This document shows positions 51,871-60,812 of a DNA stretch of 64,000 nt, in pieces. Each line of letters starts with the position of its first letter. Within the stretch, counting starts at the first letter, position 1. The DNA comes from an uncultured Pelagibacteraceae bacterium (GTDB lineage Bacteria; Pseudomonadota; Alphaproteobacteria; Pelagibacterales; Pelagibacteraceae): contig CABYSP010000005.1 of assembly GCA_902521675.1 (NCBI GenBank), forward strand, positions 1 through 64,000. The letters run 5' to 3'. Made by a program: the position numbers and the translations under genes. A model generated the notes under the pieces. That model ran no database searches and was not told where the DNA came from. It saw nothing but the letters and a program-made list of their open reading frames with translations.

Positions 51871-53673
51871 ATGAACTTATCCGAGTATATATTAGATTTT
51901 TTAATTAAAAAAAGAGTCTACAATGTTTTTACAATCACCGGAGGAGCAATTTGTTTCTTAATGGATGCATTTTCTAGAAATAACAAAATTAAATATACAC
52001 CTGTAGCTCACGAACAGGCCGCTGCAATGATGGCAGATTCTTATTCAAGATTTGGACCCAATTTTGCAGCTACAATGGTTACATCTGGCCCAGGTGCAAC
52101 AAATTTGCTTACAGGAATAGCATGTTCGTGGTTTGACTCAATCCCCTCACTACATATTTGCGGCCAGGTTAATCGTTATGAGTTAAGTTCATTTGATAAA
52201 TCTACAAAAAAGGTTAGACAAGTTGGTTTTCAAGAAACAGATATAGTTTCCATCGCAAAACCTATCACAAAATTTGCTTATCAATTAAAAAATCAAAATG
52301 AAATAAGATATATTTTAGAGAAGGCGTATCATATCTCTCAAGAAGGTAGACCGGGGCCAGTTTTAATAGATATACCTATGGATCTACAAAGAAAATTGAT
52401 AAATCCTAATAAACTAAGATCATTTAAACAAAAAAAAACTAAAACAAATATTAAAAAACTTTCAAAGCAGATATATAAAATTATATCCTTTTTAAAAAAA
52501 TCAAAAAGACCAGTTATTATTTTGGGAGGGGGAATAAGATTATCAAAAACAACTAGAGAACTGCAAATATTTTTAAAAAAATTTAATATACCAATAGTTA
52601 CAACTTGGAGTGGAGTGGACTCAATAAAACATAACAATAAAAAATATATTGGTAATATAGGTGTATACGGTTCCAGAGCGGCTAACTTTGTAATTCAAAA
52701 TAGTGATTTTGTTTTATCATTGGGTAGCAGATTAGATACGAGAATTACTGGAGGTGTACCAAAAAATTTTGCTCGAGAAGCAGTAATTGCTTCAGTTGAT
52801 ATTGACAAGAATGAGATTAATAAAGATAGAGGTTTAAAAATAAAAATTAAAATAAATGAGTCATTAAACGAATTTTTTGATTTATTTAATAAAAATTCTA
52901 AAAAATTAAAAATAAATAAATCAGATTGGTTACAAAAATCATTATTATGGAAAAAAAAATATCCTATCGTTACGCAGGAGTATAGGAATCAAAAAAAATA
53001 TGTTAATCCATATTTCTTTATGGAGAGACTATCAAAATATTTGGATAAAGATGATATTGTAGTTGCTGATGATGGAGCTCATTTAACTTGGGCAATTCAA
53101 TCTCTCAAAGTATTGAAACAACAAAGATTATTTTCTGCATTTGGAAATTCTCCTATGGGTTATGCTTTTCCAGCTGCAATTGGAGCCTCAATAGCTCTAA
53201 ATAAAAAAAAAATTGTTTGTATTGATGGTGATGGAAGTATTCAGATTAACATCCAAGAACTTCAAACTTTAGTCTCGAATAAACTGCCTATTAAGATAAT
53301 TATCTTAAACAATGATGGTTATGGAATAATAAAGCAGTTCCAGGAACTATACTTACAAGAGAGACATGAAGCGGTTGATTCTAAAAAAGGTGTTACAAAT
53401 CCTGATTTTTCAAAAGTTGCGAAAGCATATGGTATAAATTACTCAGAGATTAAAAAAAATTCAGATATTAATAAAATTTTAAAAAAAACAATTAGTAGTA
53501 AAAAGGCAGAATTTATAAATGTATTCATAAAGCCAGATCAAAAAATTATACCCAAGTTGGCTTTTGGTTCCCCCCTTGAGGATTTATCGCCACCATTACC
53601 TCGAGAAGAGTTCTTAAAAAATATGATAATTAATACAATAGATAAAAATAAAAACTTAACAGAGTCAAATTAA
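51871..53673 (+). CDS. Thiamine pyrophosphate-dependent acetolactate synthase-like enzyme, substrate unknown
   Basis: VAHEQAAAMMADSYSRFGPNFAATMVTSGPGATNLLTGIACSWFDSIPSLHICGQV; EGRPGPVLIDIPMDLQ; CIDGDGSIQINIQELQTLV...NNDGYGIIKQFQ (TPP motif). Confidence 0.9.
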   Translation: MNLSEYILDFLIKKRVYNVFTITGGAICFLMDAFSRNNKIKYTPVAHEQAAAMMADSYSRFGPNFAATMVTSGPGATNLLTGIACSWFDSIPSLHICGQVNRYELSSFDKSTKKVRQVGFQETDIVSIAKPITKFAYQLKNQNEIRYILEKAYHISQEGRPGPVLIDIPMDLQRKLINPNKLRSFKQKKTKTNIKKLSKQIYKIISFLKKSKRPVIILGGGIRLSKTTRELQIFLKKFNIPIVTTWSGVDSIKHNNKKYIGNIGVYGSRAANFVIQNSDFVLSLGSRLDTRITGGVPKNFAREAVIASVDIDKNEINKDRGLKIKIKINESLNEFFDLFNKNSKKLKINKSDWLQKSLLWKKKYPIVTQEYRNQKKYVNPYFFMERLSKYLDKDDIVVADDGAHLTWAIQSLKVLKQQRLFSAFGNSPMGYAFPAAIGASIALNKKKIVCIDGDGSIQINIQELQTLVSNKLPIKIIILNNDGYGIIKQFQELYLQERHEAVDSKKGVTNPDFSKVAKAYGINYSEIKKNSDINKILKKTISSKKAEFINVFIKPDQKIIPKLAFGSPLEDLSPPLPREEFLKNMIINTIDKNKNLTESN

Positions 53674-53676
53674 CAA

Positions 53677-54624
53677 ATGAAATTAACCGACGAGCAAATT
53701 AAAGAAATCAAAGAGCAAGCTTCTCAGAGCCATACAACAAAAAGAGTTACCTCTCCTGAATTAGAAAAAATTCTATATGAAGCGATGCCCGCTTTAGATC
53801 ATGGTTTTGTCAGAGTGGTTGATTATATGGGGGATGATACTTCAATTGTACAATCTGCAAGAGTCTCATATGGTAAGGGAACAAAACAAGTTTCAACTGA
53901 CAAAGGTTTGATTAAATATTTGATGAGACATTGGCATAGCACTCCATTCGAAATGTGTGAAATAAAATATCATGTGAAACTTCCAATATTTATTGCTAGG
54001 CAATGGATTAGACACAGAACTGCAAATGTAAATGAATATTCTGCGAGGTATTCAATTCTGGACAAAGAATTTTATTTGCCATCACAAGAAAATTTAGCTG
54101 CTCAATCAACTAGTAACAGACAGGGTAGAGGAGATGTCTTGGAAGGAAAACAGGCGGAAGAAGTTTTGGAACTTTTGAAAAGTGATGCAGAAAGAACTTA
54201 TGATAATTATGAGACTATGCTTAATGAAAGATTTGATGGATCAACTATTGATGAAAATAAAAAAGGTTTAGCAAGAGAACTTGCAAGAATGAATTTAACA
54301 TTAAATACTTATACCCAATGGTATTGGAAAACTGATTTATTAAACTTGATGAACTTTCTAAGATTAAGAGCAGATAGTCATGCTCAATACGAAATAAGAG
54401 TTTACGCTGACATAATGTTGGATACTCTAAAAAAATGGGTCCCTATTACTTATGATGCTTTTATGGATTATAGAGTTGGGGGAACTGAGGTTTCTGCGAA
54501 AGGAAAATTAATTATTCAAAAACTTATTAAAGGCGAAAATGTTGATGTTGAAAGTTCTGGACTGTCTAAAAGAGAGTGGAATGAATTAATGGATGCTTTT
54601 AATTTAAAAGATAAAATAATCTAA
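53677..54624 (+). CDS. thyX: Flavin-dependent thymidylate synthase ThyX
   Basis: ThyX signature [15 protein letters not shown] (RHRx7S); [20 protein letters not shown]. Confidence 0.96.
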   Translation: MKLTDEQIKEIKEQASQSHTTKRVTSPELEKILYEAMPALDHGFVRVVDYMGDDTSIVQSARVSYGKGTKQVSTDKGLIKYLMRHWHSTPFEMCEIKYHVKLPIFIARQWIRHRTANVNEYSARYSILDKEFYLPSQENLAAQSTSNRQGRGDVLEGKQAEEVLELLKSDAERTYDNYETMLNERFDGSTIDENKKGLARELARMNLTLNTYTQWYWKTDLLNLMNFLRLRADSHAQYEIRVYADIMLDTLKKWVPITYDAFMDYRVGGTEVSAKGKLIIQKLIKGENVDVESSGLSKREWNELMDAFNLKDKII

Positions 54625-54657
54625 TTTAAATAAAGATATAATTTAATTTATTTAATA

Positions 54658-55359
54658 ATGAGTATTACTTTTTTGATTCCTGTTTTTAATGAGGTTAAAA
54701 CTGCAAAAAAAGCAATTGAAGAAGCAATTAGTTTAAATATCCCTGATAAAGAAATAATCATTATAGATAATGGTTCTACTGATGGTACCCCAGAAATTAT
54801 AAAAGAGTACCAACATTATGATGATATCAAAATAATTTTACAAAAAAAAAACCTGGGTTTTGGAAATTCAATAAGAGAGGGATTTTTGGAATCTTCTAAA
54901 GAATTTATTTATCTTCAATTTGGAGATTTAGAATATGATATTAATACAAGTTTAGAAATGTTAAAAAAAACTCAAGAACAAAACCTTGATGCAATGTTTG
55001 GATCAAGATTAAAAAATCTTAAAAATTTTACCGAATTATGTAAGGCAACTTTTAATAATCCTGCCTATCTCGCTACATTAATATGTACCTTTTTGATTAA
55101 TTTTTTTTATAATAAAAACTTCACAGATATTATAGGCGCTAAATTATATAGAAAAGATACTGTTAAACATGTTTTACCAAAAACCTCTGGGCAAGGATTT
55201 GACTTTGAGCTTGTAAGTTTAATCTGTAAGAAAAAGTTAAAAGTTGATGAGGTTTTCATTAAGTATATGCCAAGAGAGAACTTTAGTGATAAAAAAATTA
55301 AATTTTATCACATGTTCAATGCGATTTATGGAATATTAAAAGTTAAGCTGTTTTCTTAA
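54658..55359 (+). CDS. Glycosyltransferase family 2
   Basis: SITFLIPVFNEVKTAKKAIEEAISLNIPDKEIIIIDNGSTDGTPEII; YLQFGDLEYDINTSLEML. Confidence 0.88.
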   Translation: MSITFLIPVFNEVKTAKKAIEEAISLNIPDKEIIIIDNGSTDGTPEIIKEYQHYDDIKIILQKKNLGFGNSIREGFLESSKEFIYLQFGDLEYDINTSLEMLKKTQEQNLDAMFGSRLKNLKNFTELCKATFNNPAYLATLICTFLINFFYNKNFTDIIGAKLYRKDTVKHVLPKTSGQGFDFELVSLICKKKLKVDEVFIKYMPRENFSDKKIKFYHMFNAIYGILKVKLFS

Positions 55360-55384
55360 TAAATTATAAAAAATTTTTGCTATT

Positions 55385-56242
55385 TTATTTTATTAAATAA
55401 TTATTTTTAATATCTTTGGCAAAATTTAAATATATTTTTGAAATTTCGTGTTCAGGAATTGCTTCTACAATTGGTTTTCCAAGATCTCCTAATTTTCCAA
55501 CTTCAGGATCAATTGGTATTTCACCTAAAAATTTTTTTTGAAATTCCTCTGCAGTTTTTTTAACTCCATCCTCTCCAAATATTTTATATTTTTTTCCATC
55601 GTCTCCAATGAAAAAACTCATGTTATCAACTAAACCTAAGATTTTAACTCCAAGTTTATCAAACATTTTAATTCCTCGTTTAACATCTAAAAGAGCCACT
55701 TCTTGAGGTGTGCTTACAATTATTGCGCCATCCATTTTTATCTCTTGTGAAAATGTAAGTTGAGTATCACCAGTCCCTGGAGGCATATCAACAATAATAA
55801 AATCTAAATCTTTCCAATTTACTTTTTGGGTAAAAGTTTTAATTGCACTTGTAACCATAGGACCACGCCATATCATTGGCGTTTGTTGGTCTGCTAAAAA
55901 ACCAATAGACATGCATTGAATATCATATTTTGTAATTGGATCTAACTTTTGGCCGTCACTTTTTGGTTTTTCATCAATATTAAACATTTTAGGAATTGAT
56001 GGACCATAAATATCTGCATCTAAAAGACCAACCTTGCATCCAACTTTTTTCAATGCTAAAGCAAGATTCGTTGCAAATGTAGATTTTCCAACACCACCTT
56101 TTGCACTAGAGATTGCAATTGTAAATTTAGTTCCAAGAATAGGATTTTTAGTGAATTTTTTGGGCTCTAGCTTACTTTTCATTGCGGCACTAAGTTCAGG
56201 TTTTTTATAAGTCATAAAAGTATCATTACTTGTTTTTTGCAT
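55385..56242 (-). CDS. mrp: Mrp/NBP35 (ApbC) family ATP-binding Fe-S carrier
   Basis: TIAISSAKGGVGKSTFATNLALALKKVGCKVGLLDADIYGPSIPKMFNI; DFIIVDMPPGTGDTQLTFSQ. The ORF extends to 56350, but the first ~28 aa lie antisense to hflK and look non-coding; start approximate. Confidence 0.93.
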   Translation of the reverse strand: MQKTSNDTFMTYKKPELSAAMKSKLEPKKFTKNPILGTKFTIAISSAKGGVGKSTFATNLALALKKVGCKVGLLDADIYGPSIPKMFNIDEKPKSDGQKLDPITKYDIQCMSIGFLADQQTPMIWRGPMVTSAIKTFTQKVNWKDLDFIIVDMPPGTGDTQLTFSQEIKMDGAIIVSTPQEVALLDVKRGIKMFDKLGVKILGLVDNMSFFIGDDGKKYKIFGEDGVKKTAEEFQKKFLGEIPIDPEVGKLGDLGKPIVEAIPEHEISKIYLNFAKDIKNNYLIK

Positions 56243-56264
56243 TAAAGACACTATATAAGTTGAC

Positions 56265-57365
56265 ATGTCAGATAATTTTAAAGGCCAAAGTCCTTGGGGA
56301 GCACCTCCTGGTGGAGGTGGTAGTGGCAATGGATCGGGTAGAGGTCCCACGCCCCCAAATATCGATGAATTGATTAGAGATCTTCAAGATAAAATTAAAA
56401 AATTTTTACCTGGTGGAAAAACATCTGGCGGAAAATCAATAAGTTTAATTTTATTGATTTTAGCTTTTGTATGGTTGGCGAGCGGACTTTATAGGGTGCT
56501 ACCGGATGAACAAGGTGTTGTATTAAGATTTGGTAAGTTTGTAAAAACTACACAACCTGGTTTGAACTATCATATCCCATTCCCGGTTGAGACTGTGCAA
56601 ACACCAAAAGTCACTAAAGTTAATCGAATGGATATAGGATTTAGATCTGAGAGAGACAGTGGTTTTTCTACAGGTGGTGGTGTTGCAGATGTCCCACAAG
56701 AAAGCTTAATGCTAACTGGAGATGAAAATATTGTTAACATAGATTTTTCAGTATTTTGGGTAATAAAAGACGCTGGTAATTTTTTATTTAAAATTCAAGA
56801 CCCAGAGGGCACGGTTAAAGCAGCTGCTGAAACTGCAATGAGAGAGGTTATAGCAAAAAGTGATATTCAACCAATTTTAACAGAGGGTAGATCTAAAATT
56901 GAGGTTGAGACACAAAATATAATACAAAGTATTTTAGACGATTACGAAAGTGGTATTCAAATTACACAGGTGCAAACACAAAAGGCTGACCCACCTGATC
57001 AGGTAATTGATGCATTTAGAGATGTACAAGCTGCAAGAGCAGATATGGAAAGATCTAAAAATGAAGCTGAAGCCTATGCAAATGATGTAATACCAAGAGC
57101 ACGAGGGGAAGCACAAAAAATTTTACAAGCTGCAGAAGCATATAAAAAAGAAGTTGTTGCTAAAGCAGAAGGTGAAGCAAGTAGATTTATAGCAATCTAC
57201 AATGAGTATAAAAATGCAAAAGCAGTCACTCAAGAAAGAATGTATTTAGAAACTATGGAGAAAGTTTTAGCTGATATAGATAAAGTAATTATAGAAAAAA
57301 ATGCAGGTTCAGGAGTAGTTCCATACTTACCTTTGCCTGAATTAAAAAAGAAAGCGACTAATTAA
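56265..57365 (+). CDS. hflK: FtsH protease modulator HflK
   Basis: Gly/Pro-rich N-terminus, SGLYRVLPDEQGVVLRFGKFVKTTQPGLNYHIPFPVETV; IQITQVQTQKADPPDQVIDAFRDVQAARADMER. Confidence 0.96.
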   Translation: MSDNFKGQSPWGAPPGGGGSGNGSGRGPTPPNIDELIRDLQDKIKKFLPGGKTSGGKSISLILLILAFVWLASGLYRVLPDEQGVVLRFGKFVKTTQPGLNYHIPFPVETVQTPKVTKVNRMDIGFRSERDSGFSTGGGVADVPQESLMLTGDENIVNIDFSVFWVIKDAGNFLFKIQDPEGTVKAAAETAMREVIAKSDIQPILTEGRSKIEVETQNIIQSILDDYESGIQITQVQTQKADPPDQVIDAFRDVQAARADMERSKNEAEAYANDVIPRARGEAQKILQAAEAYKKEVVAKAEGEASRFIAIYNEYKNAKAVTQERMYLETMEKVLADIDKVIIEKNAGSGVVPYLPLPELKKKATN

Positions 57366-57366
57366 A

Positions 57367-58239
57367 ATGAAAGCTGGAAAAATATTAGCAGGAGTATTAG
57401 TTGCAATTGGTGTAGTAGCATTTTTATCAGTAATTATTGTAAAAGAGGTTAATCAAGCAATTATTCTTCAATTTGGTGATCCAAAAAGAATTATAATGAA
57501 GCCAGGATTAAACTTTAAAATTCCATTCATCCAAAACGTTGTTTATTTAGATAAAAGAATTTTAAATTTAGATGCTCCACCGGAAGAAGTTATTGCATCA
57601 GATCAAAAACGTTTAATAGTTGATGCTTTCGCTAGATTTCAGATAGTTGATCCACTGAAGTTTTATATTTCGGTTGGAAACGAAAGAGTTGCAAGATCAA
57701 GGTTATCCACAATTATAAATTCAAGAATAAGAAATGTATTAGGTCAAGAAGAATTGCAAACATTGTTATCTAAAGACAGATCTAAACAGATGGCTTTAAT
57801 TAAAGAAGGTGTAAATAATGAAGCACAAAACTTTGGAATAAACATTGTTGACGTAAGAATTAAAAGAGCCGACCTTCCTCAAGCAAACAGTGATGCAATT
57901 TACAGAAGAATGCAAACTGAGAGGGAAAGAGAAGCAAAAGAATTTAGAGCAAAAGGTGCAGAGATGGCTGTCACGATCACATCAACTGCTGACAAAGAAG
58001 TAACTGTAATTTTAGCGGATGCTCAAAAACAATCAGAGATCATGAAAGGGGAAGGTGATGGACAAAGAAATAAAATCTTTGCTGATGCCTTTGGGCAAGA
58101 TCCAGAATTTTTTGCTTTTTACAGGGCTATGCAGGCATATGAAAAAGCTCTTATTGGAGGTGAAACTTCTTTAATTTTATCACCTGACAGTGAATTTTTT
58201 AAATTTTTTGGAAATATAAAACCTGAAATCCAACAATAA
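57367..58239 (+). CDS. hflC: FtsH protease modulator HflC
   Basis: VNQAIILQFGDPKRIIMKPGLNFKIPFIQNVVYLDKRILNLD; NIVDVRIKRADLPQANSDAIYRRMQTEREREAKEFRAKGAE. Confidence 0.96.
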   Translation: MKAGKILAGVLVAIGVVAFLSVIIVKEVNQAIILQFGDPKRIIMKPGLNFKIPFIQNVVYLDKRILNLDAPPEEVIASDQKRLIVDAFARFQIVDPLKFYISVGNERVARSRLSTIINSRIRNVLGQEELQTLLSKDRSKQMALIKEGVNNEAQNFGINIVDVRIKRADLPQANSDAIYRRMQTEREREAKEFRAKGAEMAVTITSTADKEVTVILADAQKQSEIMKGEGDGQRNKIFADAFGQDPEFFAFYRAMQAYEKALIGGETSLILSPDSEFFKFFGNIKPEIQQ

Positions 58240-58246
58240 TTCTTAA

Positions 58247-58432
58247 ATGCGTGAGCTAGTTATAGCTTTTGGTCTTTTCTTATTTATTGAGGGGATTTTG
58301 TACGCCTTATTTCCAGCAAAAATGAAAAGTATGTTGAAAAAAATAGAACTTGTTAAAGATAGTCAACTTAGATCAGGCGGACTTATTTTTGCAGTAATAG
58401 GATTTATAATTATTTATTATATTAAGAGCTAA
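58247..58432 (+). CDS. DUF2065 family small membrane protein
   Basis: 61 aa, two TM: ELVIAFGLFLFIEGILYALFPAKMKSML...LRSGGLIFAVIGFIIIYYI, between hflC and degP. Confidence 0.85.
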   Translation: MRELVIAFGLFLFIEGILYALFPAKMKSMLKKIELVKDSQLRSGGLIFAVIGFIIIYYIKS

Positions 58433-58433
58433 T

Positions 58434-59849
58434 ATGAGAAAAATTAAAATTATATTTTTAACAATATTTCTATTATTCACTTTTTCATTTAGTGTAAACT
58501 CAAAACCAGTTCCTGCTTCATTCGCAGATCTTGCAGAAAAATTAATGCCATCTGTGGTAAATATTTCTACAACAACTACTATCACAACAAATTCTAATCC
58601 TTTTCCTTTTCAATTTCCTCCAGGATCTCCTTTTGAGGATATGTTTAAAGAATTTGGGACACCTCAAGAACGACAGTCAGCGGCATTAGGTTCTGGCTTT
58701 ATAATAGATAAGAAAGGAATTGTTGTTACAAATAATCACGTTATCCAAGATGCTGACGATATTATTGTTAGAGTAAATGGGGATCAAGAATTTAAAGCAA
58801 AGGTTCTTGGTGCTGACCCACTTATGGATATTGCAGTTTTACAATTAGAAACAGATGAAAAATTTGTCCCGGTGGCATTTGGAGATTCAGATAAAGCAAG
58901 AATTGGGGATTGGGTTTTGGCAATTGGAAATCCATTTGGTTTAGGTGGAACAGTAACTGCTGGAATTATTTCAGCAAGAAATAGATCAATAGGTTTATCG
59001 CGGTATGAAGATTTTATTCAAACTGATGCTTCTATAAACTCTGGTAATTCAGGAGGTCCTTTGTTTGATATGGAAGGAAATGTAATTGGAATTAATACTG
59101 CAATTCTTGGACGTAACGGTTCTATTGGTATTGGATTTTCTATACCATCAAACAGTGCCCAGATAGTAATTAAGCAATTAATCAAATTTGGTGAAACAAA
59201 AAGAGGTTGGCTGGGTGTTAGAATTCAAGATGTAACAAAAGAAATTGCTGAAGTTGAAAAATTAGATAAAGCACGAGGAGCATTAGTCGCTAGTGTTGCT
59301 GAAAAAAGCCCTTCAGAAAAAGCAGGAATACAAGCTGGTGATATTATTTTAGAATTTAATGGAGAAAAAATAAATCAAATGAAGGAACTCCCAGCTATTG
59401 TTGCAATAACTGAAGTTGGTAAAGAAGTTGAAGTCAAAATTTGGAGAGATAAAAAAGAAATAATTAAAAAAGTTGTTTTAGGAAGACTAGAAACTTCAGA
59501 TGATTTTAAGATAAGTAAAAACCAAGAAAATCAACCACAGAATATTGAAGAAATAATCGAAAGTTTAAAAATTGCGGTTAGACAATTAACTAAAGAAGAT
59601 ATTAAAAATAGAAATTTACCAAATCAGACAACGGGTCTTGTGATAACAAAAATTGCAAATAATAGTCCTTTAGCGAATTCAATAGAACTTAATAGTATTA
59701 TTATTGAAGCTCAAAAGAAAAAAATTAGATCAGCTAATGACTTAAGAGATATTGCTAAAGAAGTTCTTGATTCAAATCAAAAAACGGTTTTACTCGCAAT
59801 CTATAACAATCAAAATCAAAGGCGATACATTGGTGTTAAGCTAGACTAA
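58434..59849 (+). CDS. degP: Periplasmic serine protease DegP/HtrA (Do family)
   Basis: Signal peptide; GSGFIIDKKGIVVTNNHVI; DASINSGNSGGPLFDMEGNVIGINTAIL; PDZ domains. Confidence 0.96.
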   Translation: MRKIKIIFLTIFLLFTFSFSVNSKPVPASFADLAEKLMPSVVNISTTTTITTNSNPFPFQFPPGSPFEDMFKEFGTPQERQSAALGSGFIIDKKGIVVTNNHVIQDADDIIVRVNGDQEFKAKVLGADPLMDIAVLQLETDEKFVPVAFGDSDKARIGDWVLAIGNPFGLGGTVTAGIISARNRSIGLSRYEDFIQTDASINSGNSGGPLFDMEGNVIGINTAILGRNGSIGIGFSIPSNSAQIVIKQLIKFGETKRGWLGVRIQDVTKEIAEVEKLDKARGALVASVAEKSPSEKAGIQAGDIILEFNGEKINQMKELPAIVAITEVGKEVEVKIWRDKKEIIKKVVLGRLETSDDFKISKNQENQPQNIEEIIESLKIAVRQLTKEDIKNRNLPNQTTGLVITKIANNSPLANSIELNSIIIEAQKKKIRSANDLRDIAKEVLDSNQKTVLLAIYNNQNQRRYIGVKLD

Positions 59850-59851
59850 TA

Positions 59852-60760
59852 ATGGATTTAAAATCCAAAATTATATTAATATCAGGACCGACAGCATCAG
59901 GAAAATCAAGTTTTGCAATTAAACTTGCAAAAAAAGTTGATGGAGAGATTATTAATGCAGATAGCATGCAAGTATACAAAGAGCTTAAAACCTTGTCAGC
60001 TAGACCAGATCCAAAAAAATATCAGAAAATAAAACATCACCTATATGGTTTTCTTAATGTAACAAAAAACTTCTCTACAGGCGATTGGCTTAAGCTAGTC
60101 ATTAAAAAAATAAAAGCAGTTCAAAAAAGAAAAAAAACTCCAATTCTTGTTGGAGGGACAGGTTTATACTTTAAAGCTTTAACTGATGGTTTAGTTAATA
60201 TACCAAATATTTCATTAAAATTAAGAAATCAAATTAGAGATTTACAAAAAAAACTTGGACAAAAGAAGTTTTATGAAAAACTATTAATATTAGATCCATC
60301 CTCAAGAGGAAAAATAAAACCTACAGATACCCAAAGATCCATCAGAGCTTATGAAGTTAAAAAGTTTACAAAAAAATCTCTAGCTGACTGGTTTAAAAAT
60401 ACAAAATCAAATTTCGTGGAAAATGATTTTTTTAAAGTTTATATTGATTTTCCTAGACAAGAATTAATTGAGCGTATCGACGCAAGAACAAGGGAGATGA
60501 TTGAAAATGGAGCAATAAAAGAAGTAAAAAATTTCATAAAGCTAAGAGTTAGAAAAGATAGAAGTGCCAACAAGGCTATCGGAGTAAATGAAATAACTGA
60601 ATATTTAAAAAAACAAAAAAATTTGAATGATACTAGAGATAAAATAGCCATAAAAACTAGACAATACGCCAAAAGACAAAGTACTTGGGCTAGAGGTAAC
60701 ATGAACACTTGGATGAAACTGAAGCCACAAGACATAAATAATTTTTTGAAAAAAATTTAA
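59852..60760 (+). CDS. miaA: tRNA dimethylallyltransferase
   Basis: ILISGPTASGKSSFAIKLAKKVDGEIINADSMQVYKELKTLSARP; VGGTGLYFKALTDGL; RQYAKRQSTWAR. Confidence 0.96.
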   Translation: MDLKSKIILISGPTASGKSSFAIKLAKKVDGEIINADSMQVYKELKTLSARPDPKKYQKIKHHLYGFLNVTKNFSTGDWLKLVIKKIKAVQKRKKTPILVGGTGLYFKALTDGLVNIPNISLKLRNQIRDLQKKLGQKKFYEKLLILDPSSRGKIKPTDTQRSIRAYEVKKFTKKSLADWFKNTKSNFVENDFFKVYIDFPRQELIERIDARTREMIENGAIKEVKNFIKLRVRKDRSANKAIGVNEITEYLKKQKNLNDTRDKIAIKTRQYAKRQSTWARGNMNTWMKLKPQDINNFLKKI

Positions 60761-60812
60761 AATTTTCATTCTTAAACTTGACCAATGAGCACAACTTCAG
60801 CTAGATTGCATA

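Noticed and set aside
51868-55359. Genomic island integrated at tmRNA
   Set aside because: No integrase, no duplicated tmRNA 3' end, and thyX is a core function; an island is not supported, only possible acquisition of single genes.
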